64,000 bases of DNA, from contig CM056743.1 in the NCBI GenBank assembly GCA_029851415.1, positions 66,246,186-66,310,185 of the forward strand. The letters run 5' to 3'. Below, piece by piece: positions 34,426 through 45,839 of this stretch; positions within the stretch are counted from its first letter, which is position 1; each line of letters begins with the position of its first letter. The notes under the pieces were generated by a model. That model searched no databases and had not been told where the DNA came from. It was given only the letters and a program-made list of their open reading frames with translations. A program made the position numbers and the translations under genes. The stretch is from Eretmocerus hayati (lineage: Eukaryota > Arthropoda > Insecta > Hymenoptera > Aphelinidae).

Positions 34426-35110
34426 AGAACTTCCATCATTATATCTGCGAAGATCGGAGAAATCGGCGAACCCATTGGGCTACCAGAAAAGTGTTGGGAA
34501 TACTTCCCATCAAACTGGAAAAAGGTGTCCTCGAATAAAAACTTTACACATCTCCTCATCTCGTCGAATAGGATGCATGATTTAATGTGAACTTCTGAAA
34601 ATCTCCTGTCCAAACTGAGTAGAACCAAATATAAGAGTATGTTAGTGAATAGAGATATCGCATCTAGCGAGAGTTAGATATAATCATCAGGGATCCCAGT
34701 GCCCTCCAATTTTTCTTTCAATTCGGAACTATGATTTACATGAGAGGCTGGTTTGTGAATGAGAGACTTTAATTCATTGTAAAGCACTGTAGCTAAGCTA
34801 TGAGTTGGACTATTCATGCTCGAGATCATCGGTCTAGGTGGTACATTATCTTTAATGGATTTTTGGTAAGCCATAGGCTCTTGCTAATGTGGTGTCTGTT
34901 TGAGTGATTGAATTTTCATGAACAATTTTCGGAAGGTACTTTTCTTCATTCCAAAATTTTACTATATCATGTACGTTTTTTTGGAGTTGTTTCAAAGGGT
35001 TGTTGAGTCTCTGTACATAAGTATTCCCATCGAATAATAATTCGACCATTTTTTCTTTATAATCCTTTCGATCCAAACAGACAGTCACATTTCTTTTGTC
35101 AGCAACGTTC
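34426..35110 (-). pseudogene. Penelope-like element 1, 5' part (RT fingers and palm)
   Basis: Minus strand, in order: TVCLDRKDYKEKM and LLFDGNTYVQRL (to 35000), ARAYGLPKIH (34870), DNVPPRPMISSMNSPTHSLA (about 34850-34790) and SPMGSPISPIFADIMMEVLE (34470-34430), an RT motif B typical of Penelope-like elements. The first part and the PKIH segment are in different frames, with a frameshift near 34860. The 3' side of the RT is at 31686-33003, beyond the hairpin insertion. The 5' end is not seen; element 2 starts in the opposite direction at about 35110. Confidence 0.9.
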
Positions 35111-35324
35111 GAGTGGTTTTCAGATTCTTATTAAAGACTTTTTCCGGTATAGAAATATGTCGAGGTTTGTTTTTCTTGGTCTGGATAATGTAGGTAACTT
35201 TGAAATGTGTGCTGCCGTGTTCAAAAAACACTCTATCCAGACACTTCCCACAGTCTCAAAATCTCTCAATAATTTTATCAGGTTGGGCAAGCATTGCTTG
35301 GAAAAAATAGAAAACACCGGTGTG
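35111..35324 (+). pseudogene. Penelope-like element 2, linker part
   Basis: Plus strand: NFEMCAAVFKKHSIQTLPTV, KSLNNFIRLGKHCLEKIE and NTGVVY, the segment before the GIY-YIG domain. The RT is missing, so this copy is 5' truncated and head-to-head with element 1. It is cut by hairpin element C at 35329. Confidence 0.85.
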
Positions 35325-35328
35325 GTAT

Positions 35329-36760
35329 GAGTAGTTCCGCGGCAAACAGACCTACAAAAAAGGGTCATGTCTTACATTTTTTTCTTGACTCTGTCATTCG
35401 ATTCTATGGTACAAAATATGAACTTTTCACTACCTTTGGGACCCCAAAAAATTTTTCCAGGTACCTTCAACGTACATTACTTCATCCTTTATGGATTATT
35501 TTCAACAAAAAGTTAGGGTATTTTTCTCAATAAAATGAATTTTTCTCGAGTCCGTTCAGAGATACAGAGATGCGGTTTACGGCATTCGAAAGGTCTGTGG
35601 AATACCTATTGAAATCGGTCTTGTAAAGTTGATTTTGATGTCTTTGGTGATTTTATCGGGCAAAAGAGTGAAAAACATAGAAGATTAAATTTCTCGAAAA
35701 CCCAATTTTTTTAAATCTTGAACATTTGATATTTTATGTAAAATTGTTTGTTCTTTCGGAAAAAAATAGCCCCGAATTCTTTTTTTGCGTTCCAACACCT
35801 ATTTTTGCCAATTACCACAAATCCATTATCCAGGCTTTCGGAAATCGTCTGTTCTCTGCGCATGCGCGGAAATTTGAATCCTTAAAAGCAACTCCATTGG
35901 GAAGCCAAAAAAATTTCCTTCAAAAAGACCACTTGCCGAAGTCAATTTCATGCATTTGAACCGAATCTACATACAACGTATAAAAGATGAGCCTCCAGCT
36001 CGAGTGCGACACGTCGATAGACGCCATCGAACGGGGGCAGGCGTGGATATTCCTTACTGCTGTCTCAAGTACCTCCGACCCATCTCTGAGAAACTATCAA
36101 GATTCAGTGGTCTTTTGAACGTTGCAACTCTGGTTCAAATGCATGGAATTGACTGTGGCAAGTGGTCATTTTGAAAGAAATTTTCTTGCACAATGGAATT
36201 GGTGTCAAGGGTCCAAATTTCTGCGCATGCGCAGAAACAGACGATTTCCAAGAGACTGGGGAATGGGTTTGTGATAACTGGCAAAAATAGGCGTTAGAAC
36301 GCAAAATAGGAATTCGGGGCTATTTTTTTCTGGAAGAACACAAAATTTTACATGAAATATCAAATTTTCAGAATTTTCAATAATTGGGTTTTCGAGAAAT
36401 TCAATCTTCTTTGTATTTCATTCTTTTGCCCGGTGAAATCACCCAAGACATCAAAATCAACTTTACGAGACCGATTTTGATAGGTTTCTTAAAGACCTTC
36501 CGAATGCCGCAAACCGCATCTCTGTATCTTTGAACGAATTTGAAAAAAATTCATTTTATTGGAAAAAATACCCTAAGTTTTTTGTTGAAAACAATTCAAA
36601 AGAACAAAGTCATGTACGTCAAAGGTACCTCCAAAATATTTTTGGGGCCCAATTGGTAGTGAAAAGTTCATATTCTGTACCATAGAATCGAATAAAGAAG
36701 TCGAGAAAAAAATTTAAGACATGACCCTCTCTCGTAGGTCTGTTTCGCGCGGAACTACTC
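35329..36760. mobile_element. Hairpin element C (1432 bp)
   Basis: Ends GAGTAGTTCCGCG (35329) and its reverse complement CGCGGAACTACTC (to 36760), flanked by GTAT at 35325-35328 and 36761-36764. Arms of about 630 bp (to 35960, and from 36128) surround a 165-bp loop. CCTTCAAAAAGACCACTTGC (near 35915) and its inverse copy near 36150 correspond to the motif in elements B and E. It splits Penelope element 2. Both arms have TCTGCGCATGCGC, also present in element B. No transposase was seen. Confidence 0.92.
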
Positions 36761-36764
36761 GTAT

Positions 36765-37530
36765 ATTAGTTTGAATGTCGAGATTGCCGAGCAACGTACG
36801 TGGGAGAAACAAAAAGAGCCTTATCTGTCCGTATGAATGACCACATGGTCAATAAAGATGAAAAATCGGTTGTTTCGCTTCATGAACAGAAGTACAATCA
36901 TGAATGTGACTGGGACAATACCCAAATCTGTGATCTTGAACCTAGCTATGGAGAACGTTTAATTTTCGAGATGATCCATATGAATCGTAACAGGACTTGC
37001 ATTAACAGAAAAGAAGATGCACATAAGCTCAGTAGAATATATATATACCATTGTTTAACTCGATCTAAATAATCCAAACATATATATGTATACACATGTG
37101 AAATAAGTAGTTCTGTCAACTCGTGATAGTTGATATATAATGGATCAGCTGTACCGATTCTAGCTGGCCAATTCAACTTCCGTATTGACAAGACACAGAC
37201 GTCGCTCATGATGAGCTCATCTGTTCTCGAACCTTTTGTTTACTTGTAAAAGATTACTTCAAAGCGTGAGCAATAATTTGATCTGATCGTGATTTGTAGT
37301 TAAAAATTTATGTGATGGTTCAGTGTTTTGATTGTGAATTCACGTTCTGCAATATTTGTTGTAGAAATCCACTCCTGAAGAGGTCTACAAACCCTGGTAG
37401 ACGAAACTTCGAGAATAAACAGTTCTCTTTCATGGGAACTATAGTTTTTTGACAGTTTCCAAACCCAGTCCTTGAAGATCGAAAAAAGTACCCCACTCAT
37501 CATATTTCTCAAGGACGAACAAAACTACAA
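36765..37530 (+). pseudogene. Penelope-like element 2, GIY-YIG and 3' end
   Basis: Plus strand: FECRDCRATYVGETKRALSV begins the GIY-YIG nuclease (36771). MNDHM follows, then DWDNTQICDLEPSYGERLI, MIHMNRNRTCINRKEDAHK and a stop at 37070. Where the flanks rejoin across the hairpin, one lysine position is a TAG stop. After the ORF, 37300-37512 repeats in inverse orientation the 3' flank of element 1. Confidence 0.88.
37373..37412 (+). ncRNA. Hammerhead-like motif of Penelope element 2
   Basis: CTGAAGAG, then GTCTAC, loop, GTAGAC (a perfect 6-bp stem), then GAAAC at 37403-37407. This is the layout of the minimal hammerhead ribozymes known from Penelope-like elements. The usual CTGATGA is CTGAAGA, which may weaken activity. 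It lies about 300 bases after the stop codon of the element. Confidence 0.55.
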
Positions 37531-37662
37531 TCATCGTTAGTCTAAGATGCTGAGTTCAGTATAGATTTATTCAAAGGTAAGTTATGGATCCGAGAGAGAG
37601 AGATTGTTACAACTAATCGTTATCCTACTGATTCTATGATGGTTCGAGAGTATCAACACGCA

Positions 37663-38760
37663 AAGAAGAGCGCGCCGCTACAGTCGGGGCGCCGCGCCGG
37701 AAGAGAGAGATGGTAAAAAAACTCGAATTCTCGGGTGGCGCCCTAGCTGAGCCGGCGCGCTTGCCCCGATAAAACTGATGCAACGCCCGAAGTTGAGTCG
37801 ATCAGTCGCCGCGGAAGATGAGCAATTACATCTTTCGGTCGACCATACATTCTGTAGCAAAGTCGAGATGGTGGAAATTTCTTTTCGTATTTGATTCCTC
37901 AATTGGTGCTCATGATTTCCATATAATTATGAGTATCAAAGTAATGAGTAATCTTTTGTTGTTAACAGGACAGTGCAAAATCCACCGATTATTCCCCATG
38001 ATTCGAAATAGACTGCAGTTACAAAAGAAATGTTCAAATGAGTGTTGTGCAGTTCAAAATCACCCACAATATTATGCAATTCTTCATTGCAACATCGTCA
38101 TCGGTAATGCAAAAATGGAATTTGTTTATAACAAATTCACATGAGTAATGGTAAATTCCAAAATTAAACAAGATTAAAACTGATACGGATGAAAATGTTG
38201 ATTTTGAACAGAAAAGTACTCTCGTTATTTTATTTTGTATGAATGTTACTTCCTAGTTGATATTGATATTTCGTTTAAACAAATCAAGCCTAACAATTTT
38301 GCAGCCGAGTTTCGTCTGGCAACATGGATTTTCGGATCTGAAAGGATTTTCCGGAAGGATCCAGCGAGAAAATTCCATCAAACTAATTTTTCCAGCGATG
38401 GCGATGATTTCGGGTGATCAAAAATATGACGGTCGCAGAGCGGGAAACGAAGACTGTGGCACTTTTCCGCTGCATAACTCGGAAAGTGATTTTCCTACAA
38501 AAAATGACAAGAATACTTGTTTGTTCAAAATCAACATTCTCATCCGCATCAGTTTTAATCATGTTCAGTTTCGCAATTTCCCATTACTCATGTGAATTTG
38601 TTATGAACAAATTCTATTCTTGCATCAACTATGACAATATTACAATAGAAAACTGCATAATATTGTGGGTGGCTTTGAACTGCACAACATTTATTTGAAC
38701 ATTTTTTTGTAACTGCAGTCTATTCCAAATTATGGGGGGAGGGGACGGTAAATTTTGCAC
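37663..38760. mobile_element. Hairpin element F: left arm, loop and part of right arm
   Basis: The left arm (37663-38220) pairs with 38510-38758 and, beyond the pogo-like insertion, with 40670-40985. Without the insertion the element is about 1.4 kb with a ~290-bp loop. Its tips are GC-rich, with CTACAGTCGGGGCGCCGCG at 37678 and the inverse at about 40964. No target duplication can be fixed. The tips do not match the G[AG] consensus of elements B to E, so it may be a different family. Confidence 0.75.
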
Positions 38761-39317
38761 TACAGTAGGTCCCACTTGATGTGATCGCGGTGAATGTTAT
38801 CATCCGCTTAATGTTATCAGAATCGCCGGTCTCGATTCACTCGTATATGATCCCGTGTAAATTTTCCCTCTTAATGTGATCAAGATCCCGCTTAATGGTA
38901 TCAAATTAACCAGACCTCGGGGTACAAAGCTGATGTATTCACAACTCTTCTCATACATAAGCTACCTGATCGATGAGTCAATATCGATCTTCAGTTGCGT
39001 ACCAAACTTGTTCATCTCTCGATCATCAAAAATAAATAAAGGGCGTGTTGAGTCTGTCTGAAAAACAACTTTGTTGTGTGTGACGTTTGTGAGGTAGATG
39101 GACCATCTGACAGAAGAAGTTTTTCCGAAAGAAGTGCTCTACACGTCGACCGTGCTCCAAAAAGGAGTTCATCAGTACGCCGAAGACTTCCATCTTCATC
39201 ACAGAAGTAAAGATTTCATGAGAAAAATGATAGAAAAAATGAAGAACAAAGTAAGGAAGGTGACTTCTTTATGAAGGAAGATGATTCTACATGAATGCCA
39301 TATCCTCTGGATGATAT

Positions 39318-40474
39318 CGACGGCTTCTACGAAGAGTAACACATTTCTTGTCAACGACGAAGACTAACACATTTCCTCATCAACAACGAAGAGTAACACA
39401 TTTTCTTATCAACGACGAAAAGTAACACATTTTCTTATCAACGACGAAGACTAACACATTCTCTTATCAACGACGAAGAGTAACACTTTTGTATGAATAA
39501 CGAAGCGGGTTGCCTGTCCTGCAGGGGTCGAATACAAGTATTGGAGCTGAATGAACTGATGAATGGACGGATGCGTTGATGGGATAAATGGGATAGATGG
39601 ATGGATGGATGGATGGATAGATGGATGGATGGATGGATGGATGGATGGATGGATGGATGGATGGATGGATGGATGGATGGATGGATGGATGGATGGATGG
39701 ATGGATGGATGGGTCGGATGGATGGATGGGTCGGATGGATGGTATGGATGGATGAATGGTTTGGATGGATGGTATGGATGGTTTGGATGGATGGTATGGA
39801 TGGACATGCCATCCATCCGACCCATCCATCCATCCATCTAAACCATCCATCCGACCCACCCATCCATCCATCCATCCATCCATGCACCCATCCATCCATC
39901 CATCCATCCATCCATGCACCCATCCATCCATCCATCCACCCATCCATCCATACCATCCATCCGACCCATCCATCCAAACCATCCTTCCATCCATACCATC
40001 CATCCAAACCATCCATCCATCCATACCATCCATCCGACCCATCCATCCATCCAAACCATCCATCCATCCATCCATCCATCCATCCATCCATCCATCCATC
40101 CATTCATCCAAACCATCCATCCGACCCACCCATCCATCTATACCATCCATCCAAACCATCCATCCATCCCATTTATCCCATCTACGCATCCGTCCATTCA
40201 TCAGTTCATTCAGCTCCAATACTTGTATTCGACCCCTGCAGGACAGGCAACCCGCTTCGTCATTCATACAAAAGTGTTACTCTTCGTCGTTCATAAGAAA
40301 ATGTGTTAGTCTTCGTCGTTGATAAGAAAATGTGTTAGTCTTCGTCGTTGATAAGAAAATGTGTTACTCTTCGTCGTTGATAAGAGAATGTGTTAGTCTT
40401 CGCCGTTGATGAGAAAATGTGTTAGTCTTCGTCGTTGATAAGCGGCTATGTGTTACTCTTCGTAGGAGCCGTCG
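39318..40474. mobile_element. Foldback-type element 2 (1157 bp)
   Basis: Ends CGACGGCTTCTACGAAGAG and the inverse of CGACGGCTCCTACGAAGAG, flanked by ATAT at 39314-39317 and 40475-40478. Each arm has about five copies of a ~30-bp repeat (CGACGAAGAGTAACACATTT). This is the same terminal sequence and subterminal word as the element at 14337, but shorter. It is inserted inside the pogo-like element, and its core is the ATCC palindrome. Confidence 0.9.
39595..40180. repeat. Palindromic tetranucleotide satellite (ATGG then ATCC)
   Basis: About 210 bases of GGAT repeat followed by about 375 bases of ATCC repeat, with GGGTCGGATGG and GGTATGG variants in both halves. The two halves are reverse complements around about 39805. 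All long frames over it (IHPS and MDGW repeats) are artefacts. Confidence 0.97.
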
Positions 40475-40669
40475 ATATTTTGTATATGTATGTAACTATA
40501 TTTTCGTGACTTTTATCATTCAACTACAACTGGACTTGCTGGTGTACTCAACCGTATCGACGATGGCCAAATTCGCTTAAAACAAATTCATGCGCTTAAT
40601 GTTATCGTCCGCTAAATGTTATAAAAAATCCCCGTCCCAATGGGATCACATTAAGCGGGGCCTACGGTA

Positions 40670-40985
40670 TCTTGTTAATAACAATAGATTACTCATTATT
40701 TTGGAACTCATAATCATATGGAAATCATTAGAATCAATTAAGAAATCGAATACAAGAAGGAATTTACACCATCTCGACTTTGCTACAGAACGTATGGCCG
40801 ACCGAAAGATGCAATTGCTCATCTTCCGTGGCGACTGATCGACGCAGCTTCGGGCGTTGCGTCGGTTTCATCGGGGCAAGTGCGCCGGCTCAGCTCGGGC
40901 GCCGCCCGAGAATTCGAGTTTGTTCACAATCTCCTTCTTTCGACGCGGCGCCCCGACTGTAGTGGCGCGTCCTTCTTCGTGTGAA
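40670..40985. repeat. Outer right arm of hairpin element F
   Basis: The reverse complement matches 37663-37970 with scattered differences, including CTCGACTTTGCTACAGAACG and GCAATTGCTCATCTTCCG. It resumes directly after the TA of the pogo-like element. Confidence 0.85.
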
Positions 40986-41620
40986 GAGCTGAGACTACTC
41001 GTCCTAGGATGCTGCTGATCGCGGAGTCTACGCTACGAGAGTACGTAATCGACTATGATTCTAGAAGTAATGTACGCGGTGAGAGTCTGCGATCAATTGT
41101 TAGGACAGAAGCCTGGATCAGCGTTCTTACGCCGCTTTTATACTCGTTTCCACAATGAGATCAAAGACGCGTCGGCGCCTCTGTTCTCGCGTATTCTTAT
41201 GTCCATGCGCTTGTGCTCGAACGTTCTCGAAGGCTCTAGGCTGACGCCTCTGAGTCATGGCTATCAATCCTTGCACGTGCGGTTGGTGACGCTTAGTTTC
41301 ACCGCATTACAAAGAATACTGCAACAACTCGAGCTCATGTTTCTAGACCTACTCGCACCACTATAGATTCTTGCACGTGCGGCTATAATTGCACCACATC
41401 CCATTGGATCTTGCCATAGCTACAGCTCGTAGGCATGGAGCTCAGACTAGCTCCAAGACACATTCATTGCCGCGCACCTGATCCCCGGATCAGCAAAACT
41501 ATGGCTCATGTAAAGAAAAGAAATTACTAAAACTCTGAACAATTTGTAAAATCAATAGTATGGTACATCCTGAATAGAACACTAATTGAGTATACTTTTA
41601 GGAATGATGATGAATTATAC
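40986..41620. other. Unassigned sequence
   Basis: No gene was recognised. CTTGCACGTGCGG occurs twice (near 41272 and 41370). A 103-aa plus frame at 41055-41366 has no known motif. Confidence 0.4.
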
Positions 41621-42045
41621 TCAATTCTGAGAAAGATTTGAATGTGAAGAACTGCCGACGAGTATAGGCTGACAAAAAGTAATACATATGAGGAAATCTA
41701 CCAAACCTTGAACTGTTGGGCCATCCGAGAAGGAAAAATTTTTTCCCGCTTGTCGCTCTTGAAACCATACCATACTGTTATGGTACCTCTCAAATGTGGA
41801 AAGAGAGTCGTGTCCACCATTTTTGAATGATGTTAATCCCCTGGGAAAAATGAGGTGGAGTTGGTCTATCACGTTTTCGTCACCTCAAGAGGCTTTTCAC
41901 ATGGATGGATCGTGAATAGTGCAATATAATGATTGACAAGGATGTTGTTCTTCCCGTTCAATCGAATTCCGTTCCCAGAATTGAGCCTCTTCCCGTTATC
42001 CTCATCTAGATTTACTTTTCTTATGTCCACAGAGTTGTCGGAAGT
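41621..42045 (-). pseudogene. Unrecognised coding relic, downstream part
   Basis: Two overlapping minus frames (42075-41869 and 41872-41621) may be one broken gene. They include DNGKRLNSGNGIRLNGKNN, NHYIALFTIHPCEKPLEV and a following SFKNGGHDSLSTF segment. I do not recognise the family. The large hairpin at 42050 cuts it off from minus frames at 45249-45763, which may or may not be its upstream part. Confidence 0.35.
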
Positions 42046-42049
42046 ATAT

Positions 42050-45000
42050 GGGTCATTCTGGACCAAGGTGAACATTTTGAAAATCGACGAAATTTAAAAA
42101 TGCCCCAAACATTTTTTTTCCGTTAGTACTACTAGAATATAATTGAAAAAAATTTTTTTCAGATTTTTTTGGGACCCATGGCGGGCCCTACGAATTTTCC
42201 AAGTCCCATTTTTGAGCAGTTTTTCGCCTATTTTTCGCTATCTTGGAAAATTCGTAGCTCGGACCCAAATGCATCTTTTTCATCCTAGCTGGGCGCATTT
42301 TTTTCGGTATGACGTACACTTCCAAGAAAAAAATTGACCGGTCCAAAAAATTGATATCTGGTAGGTCCCACGGTTGCATCAAAAAAGGCCCAAAAATACG
42401 ACTTTGCACCACCTTTGGAGTCATATAGGTCAAAATGGAAGCCTCGTAGCAAAATTTTGCAGGAGAAAAAACTTGTAGGCCTCGAAAAAACCTTCAATTT
42501 CCCTTTTGGAACGTGTCATTATCTTATCTCACGTACGATCTACAGCCGATTTAAGTTGGGCATTTTTGTAAAAACGTGAAACTTCAAGACCAATTTAAAA
42601 AAATCGTTTATTTTTTATCGACCCCAAACCTATGAGAAAATGTCCTTTCAGGTGTCTATTTGAAGCCCCAACAATAATTTGGTTGTTCCTTTCAAATCCC
42701 GATTTTATACGAGCTGTTAAAAACAGTCGAAAATACCGAAAATCGTGTCGAATTCGGGCCTTATCATGAAGCTTCGTGGACTGGGTCTTCCCTTGCTCTC
42801 GATACGTGGACTCTAATTATACAGCACTCGGCATAAAATATTGTGGAAGATGGGACCTAGAGCTGAAAAATGGCCTCTCGTGCGATGCTTTACGATGGAA
42901 CCGTCCAAAACTAGAGTAAATTGAGTAAATACAAGATAAATCGAGAAAATCGATTGTGATGCATCTCTCACTTAACTAGCCCGCGCTCACTAGCCCAACC
43001 GGCCGCTTTGGCACTCCGCGTATGCTCCGCACTGCATGCCATCCTCCGTTTATGCGGAAGTGATAAGTGATATTAACAGCTGATGCAGTATTGTCAGGTA
43101 TTATCCAGTATAGACAGAGATAAGAAGGTTCTCTAATCTCCGTTACAGACTGTAGACTGTACGAGGTTTCGGTTGTTAGTGACCACCACGTAAAAATTGT
43201 ATGTGTCAGTCAGCGTCCCGATCAGAAATTTTGGTACCTTCCCCGCGGGGTTTGCCCCGAAGATGGACCAAATGTATTGTGAAGCATATGAAGTGTAACG
43301 CCTTCCCCGCGAGGCACCCGCGAGGTATCGTCGGGGCAATATTTGCGCAAAATTAGTGCAGTTTCTGTTGAGACCTTTAAAATAATTTCGGATATGTTTG
43401 TAATGTTATCACTAGTATGTGATTGTTTAAGTAAAGTATGTTCAAGTAGAGTTGAAAATTCATCGAAGACCTGGGAAAGCCTCATAAGAGCTACTAATAT
43501 CGAGCTTGTGTTTACTTCTACTGAGGGCAAATAGTCACTTGACTTTGCAGCGTGTGACGAAGAAATTAATTTTGCTGGACTGAGATTTGTGTGAGAAGTG
43601 AGTGGTGCTGATCAATGATATTAAAATACAATATGTTCACGTTAAATGCCTCTGTTGAAATTTCCATCATACACCGACAGAAGTGAGGTTAACTCTGAGA
43701 CACTATGCAGGAATGTTGTGAGAGTGATCAGATACTTTGCGGGGGCCCTGCGGGGAAGGCGTTACACTTCATATGCTTTACAATACATTTGCCCTAATAC
43801 CCGCGATGTTCGAGGCATGGCGTAAAAATGCTCGGGGCAATTCCACCATGGTTTGGGGCAACCCCGAGGGGAAGGTAATGACGGTCAGCGGCCATTCGAG
43901 ATCTCCCATCTCACTCGCACCTAATAGGTTATCCCATGAGTACGAGGGAGACGACAGATCTCGAACGGTCACTGACCGTCATCCCATTGCAGTTCACCTC
44001 ATGGCGTGAAGATAACAAAAGTTATCTTCACGCCATGGTTCACCTTGTTCTCGAGTGTACCAAAATTTCTGATCGGGACGCTGACTGACACATACAATTT
44101 TTACGTGGTGGTCACTAACAACCGAAACCTCGTACAGTCTACAGTCTGTAACGGAGATTAGAGAACCTTCTTATCTCTGTCTATACTGGATAATACCTGA
44201 CAATACTGCATCAGCTGTTAATATCACTTATCACTTCCGCATAAACGGAAGATGGCATGCAGTGCGGAGCATACGCGGAGTGCCAAAGCGGCCGGTTGGG
44301 CTAGTGAGCGCGGGCTAGTTAAGTGAGAGATGCATCACAATCGATTTTCTCGATTTATCTTGTATTTACTCAATTTACTCTAGTTTTGGACGGTTCCATC
44401 GTAAAGCATCGCACGAGAGGCCATTTTTCAGCTCTAGGTCCCATCTTCCACAATATTTCATGCCGAGTGCTGTATAATTAGAGTCCACGTATCGAGAGCA
44501 AGGGAAGACCCAGTCCACGAAGCTTCATGATAAGGCCCGAATTCGACACGATTTTCGGTATTTTCGACTGTTTTTAACAGCTCGTATAAAATCGGGATTT
44601 GAAAGGAACAACCAAATTATTGTTGGGGCTTCAAATAGACACCTGAAAGGACATTTTCTCATAGGTTTGGGGTCGATAAAAAATAAACGATTTTTTTAAA
44701 TTGGTCTTGAAGTTTCACGTTTTTACAAAAATGCCCAACTTAAATCGGCTGTAGATCGTACGTGAGATAAGATAATGACACGTTCCAAAAGGGAAATTGA
44801 AGGTTTTTTCAAGGCCTACAAGTTTTTTCTCCTGCAAAATTTTGCTACGAGGCTTCCATTTTGACCTATACGCCTCCAAAGTTGGTGCAAAGCCTTATTT
44901 TTGGGCCTTTTTTGATGCAACCGTGGGACCTACCAGATATCAATTTTTTGGACCGGTCAATTTTTTTCTTGGAAGTGTACGTCATACCGAAAAAAATGCG

Positions 45001-45244
45001 CCCAGCTAGGATGAAAAAGATGCATTTGGGTCCGAGCTACGAATTTTCCAAGATAGCGAAAAATAGGCGAAAAACTGCTCAAAAATGGGACTTGGAAAAT
45101 TCGTAGGGCCCGCCATGGGTCCCAAAAAAATCTGAAAAAAATTTTTTTCAATTATATTCTAGTAGTACTAACGGAAAAAAAATGTTTGGGGCATTTTTAA
45201 ATTTCGTCGATTTTCAAAATGTTCACCTTGGTCCAGAATGACCC
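42050..45244. mobile_element. Hairpin element D (3.2 kb)
   Basis: Ends GGGTCATTCTGGACC and its reverse complement, with ATAT at 42046-42049 and 45245-45248. Arms of about 1.18 kb (to 43232 and from 44059) are nearly identical by eye. The 826-bp loop holds a 102-aa minus frame (43530-43222), whose end runs into the arm, plus an inner inverted repeat (43266-43310 and 43742-43795) and a perfect hairpin at 44000-44037. The layout and several words match element E. No known transposase is visible. Confidence 0.9.
43222..43530 (-). CDS. Hypothetical 102-aa ORF in the loop of element D
   Basis: An open minus frame with ATG at 43530 and stop at 43222, ending in the element's right-pointing arm. It includes SQVFDEFSTLLEHTLLKQSH and NITNISEIILKVSTETAL, predicted to be largely helical, and a basic tail. 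I know no homologue. It is the best protein candidate in these hairpin elements, though whether it is expressed is unknown. Confidence 0.3.
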   Translation of the reverse strand: MPSVEVNTSSILVALMRLSQVFDEFSTLLEHTLLKQSHTSDNITNISEIILKVSTETALILRKYCPDDTSRVPRGEGVTLHMLHNTFGPSSGQTPRGRYQNF

Positions 45245-45248
45245 ATAT

Positions 45249-45763
45249 GTAATTTTTGCTTCTCCAAAGCTTTCCTACTTGGATTATGATGAGCTGTTAG
45301 TGTTAAAATGATGTGAGAACTTCACACAAAGTCAAAAGCTGTATATGAGACCTGTTACGTGCATCATTTCCGACTAAAAGAATCAGCTTTCAGGGGGTGA
45401 ACAAGTTTCCTGAGCTCTCTCAAATAACATTCGTCATAGCCATTCCATTGAAGTGCATGGTGATTCATCATACGTGAGAGTGAAATGGGCAATAGGGTTT
45501 GGGAGCGACATCTGCTCGTCATTCAAGTAACAAAGGTTTATGTCCTTTTTTGAAGCGCTGGGCGCGACAAATCCTTCAAGTTGAACGTCACAGATCTTCG
45601 TCCAGAATAATGCGTCGCTGCCAAACAAAGAACCATTTTGATCGTCCATTCTTACTCTTGGACTTTCCAGCACCTGATTCATCCTAGCTCGAATGTTATT
45701 CCTTTTACATACGAAAAAATGGAGGGGGTGAGTACTTTCCAAAAAGTGAGTTACATTTCTCAT
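45249..45763 (-). pseudogene. Unrecognised coding relic, upstream part
   Basis: A 109-aa frame (45763-45434) has HPLHFFVCKRNNIRARMNQV, LFGSDALFWTKICDVQLEGF and FTLTYDESPCTSMEWL. Several short frames follow with stops up to the hairpin edge. I cannot name the family. A link to 41621-42045 across the hairpin is possible because both are on the same strand. Confidence 0.35.
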
Positions 45764-45839
45764 GAAAACCCTGTGCTGACCACGGACCTGAGTCGCTATT
45801 AGAACAAATCTTTTATGAATGAATTAGGTTTAAAGGGTC

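Larger units (their letters stand above)
38763..40667. mobile_element. Pogo/Tigger-type DNA transposon, decayed
   Basis: Terminal inverted repeats CAGTAGGTCCCACTTGATGT and, reverse-complemented at the right, CCGTAGGCCCCGCTTAATGT, flanked by TA at 38761-38762 and 40668-40669. The CAGTAGG start and GCTTAATGT repeats are pogo/Tigger-like. Further copies of CGCTTAATGTTATC lie near both ends. A short stretch near 39100-39280 might be a transposase remnant, but it carries no DDE motif that I can identify. It is inserted in the right arm of element F. Confidence 0.85.

Noticed and set aside
37663..38760. Element F as a fifth member of the G[AG]-tip hairpin family
   Set aside because: Its tips are GC-rich and do not match the consensus; no 4-bp duplication was found, and the internal motif was not seen.
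39438..40322. Long frames with MDGW or IHPS repeats on both strands
   Set aside because: They are translations of the ATGG/ATCC simple repeat; any frame without stops in such a repeat will be long.
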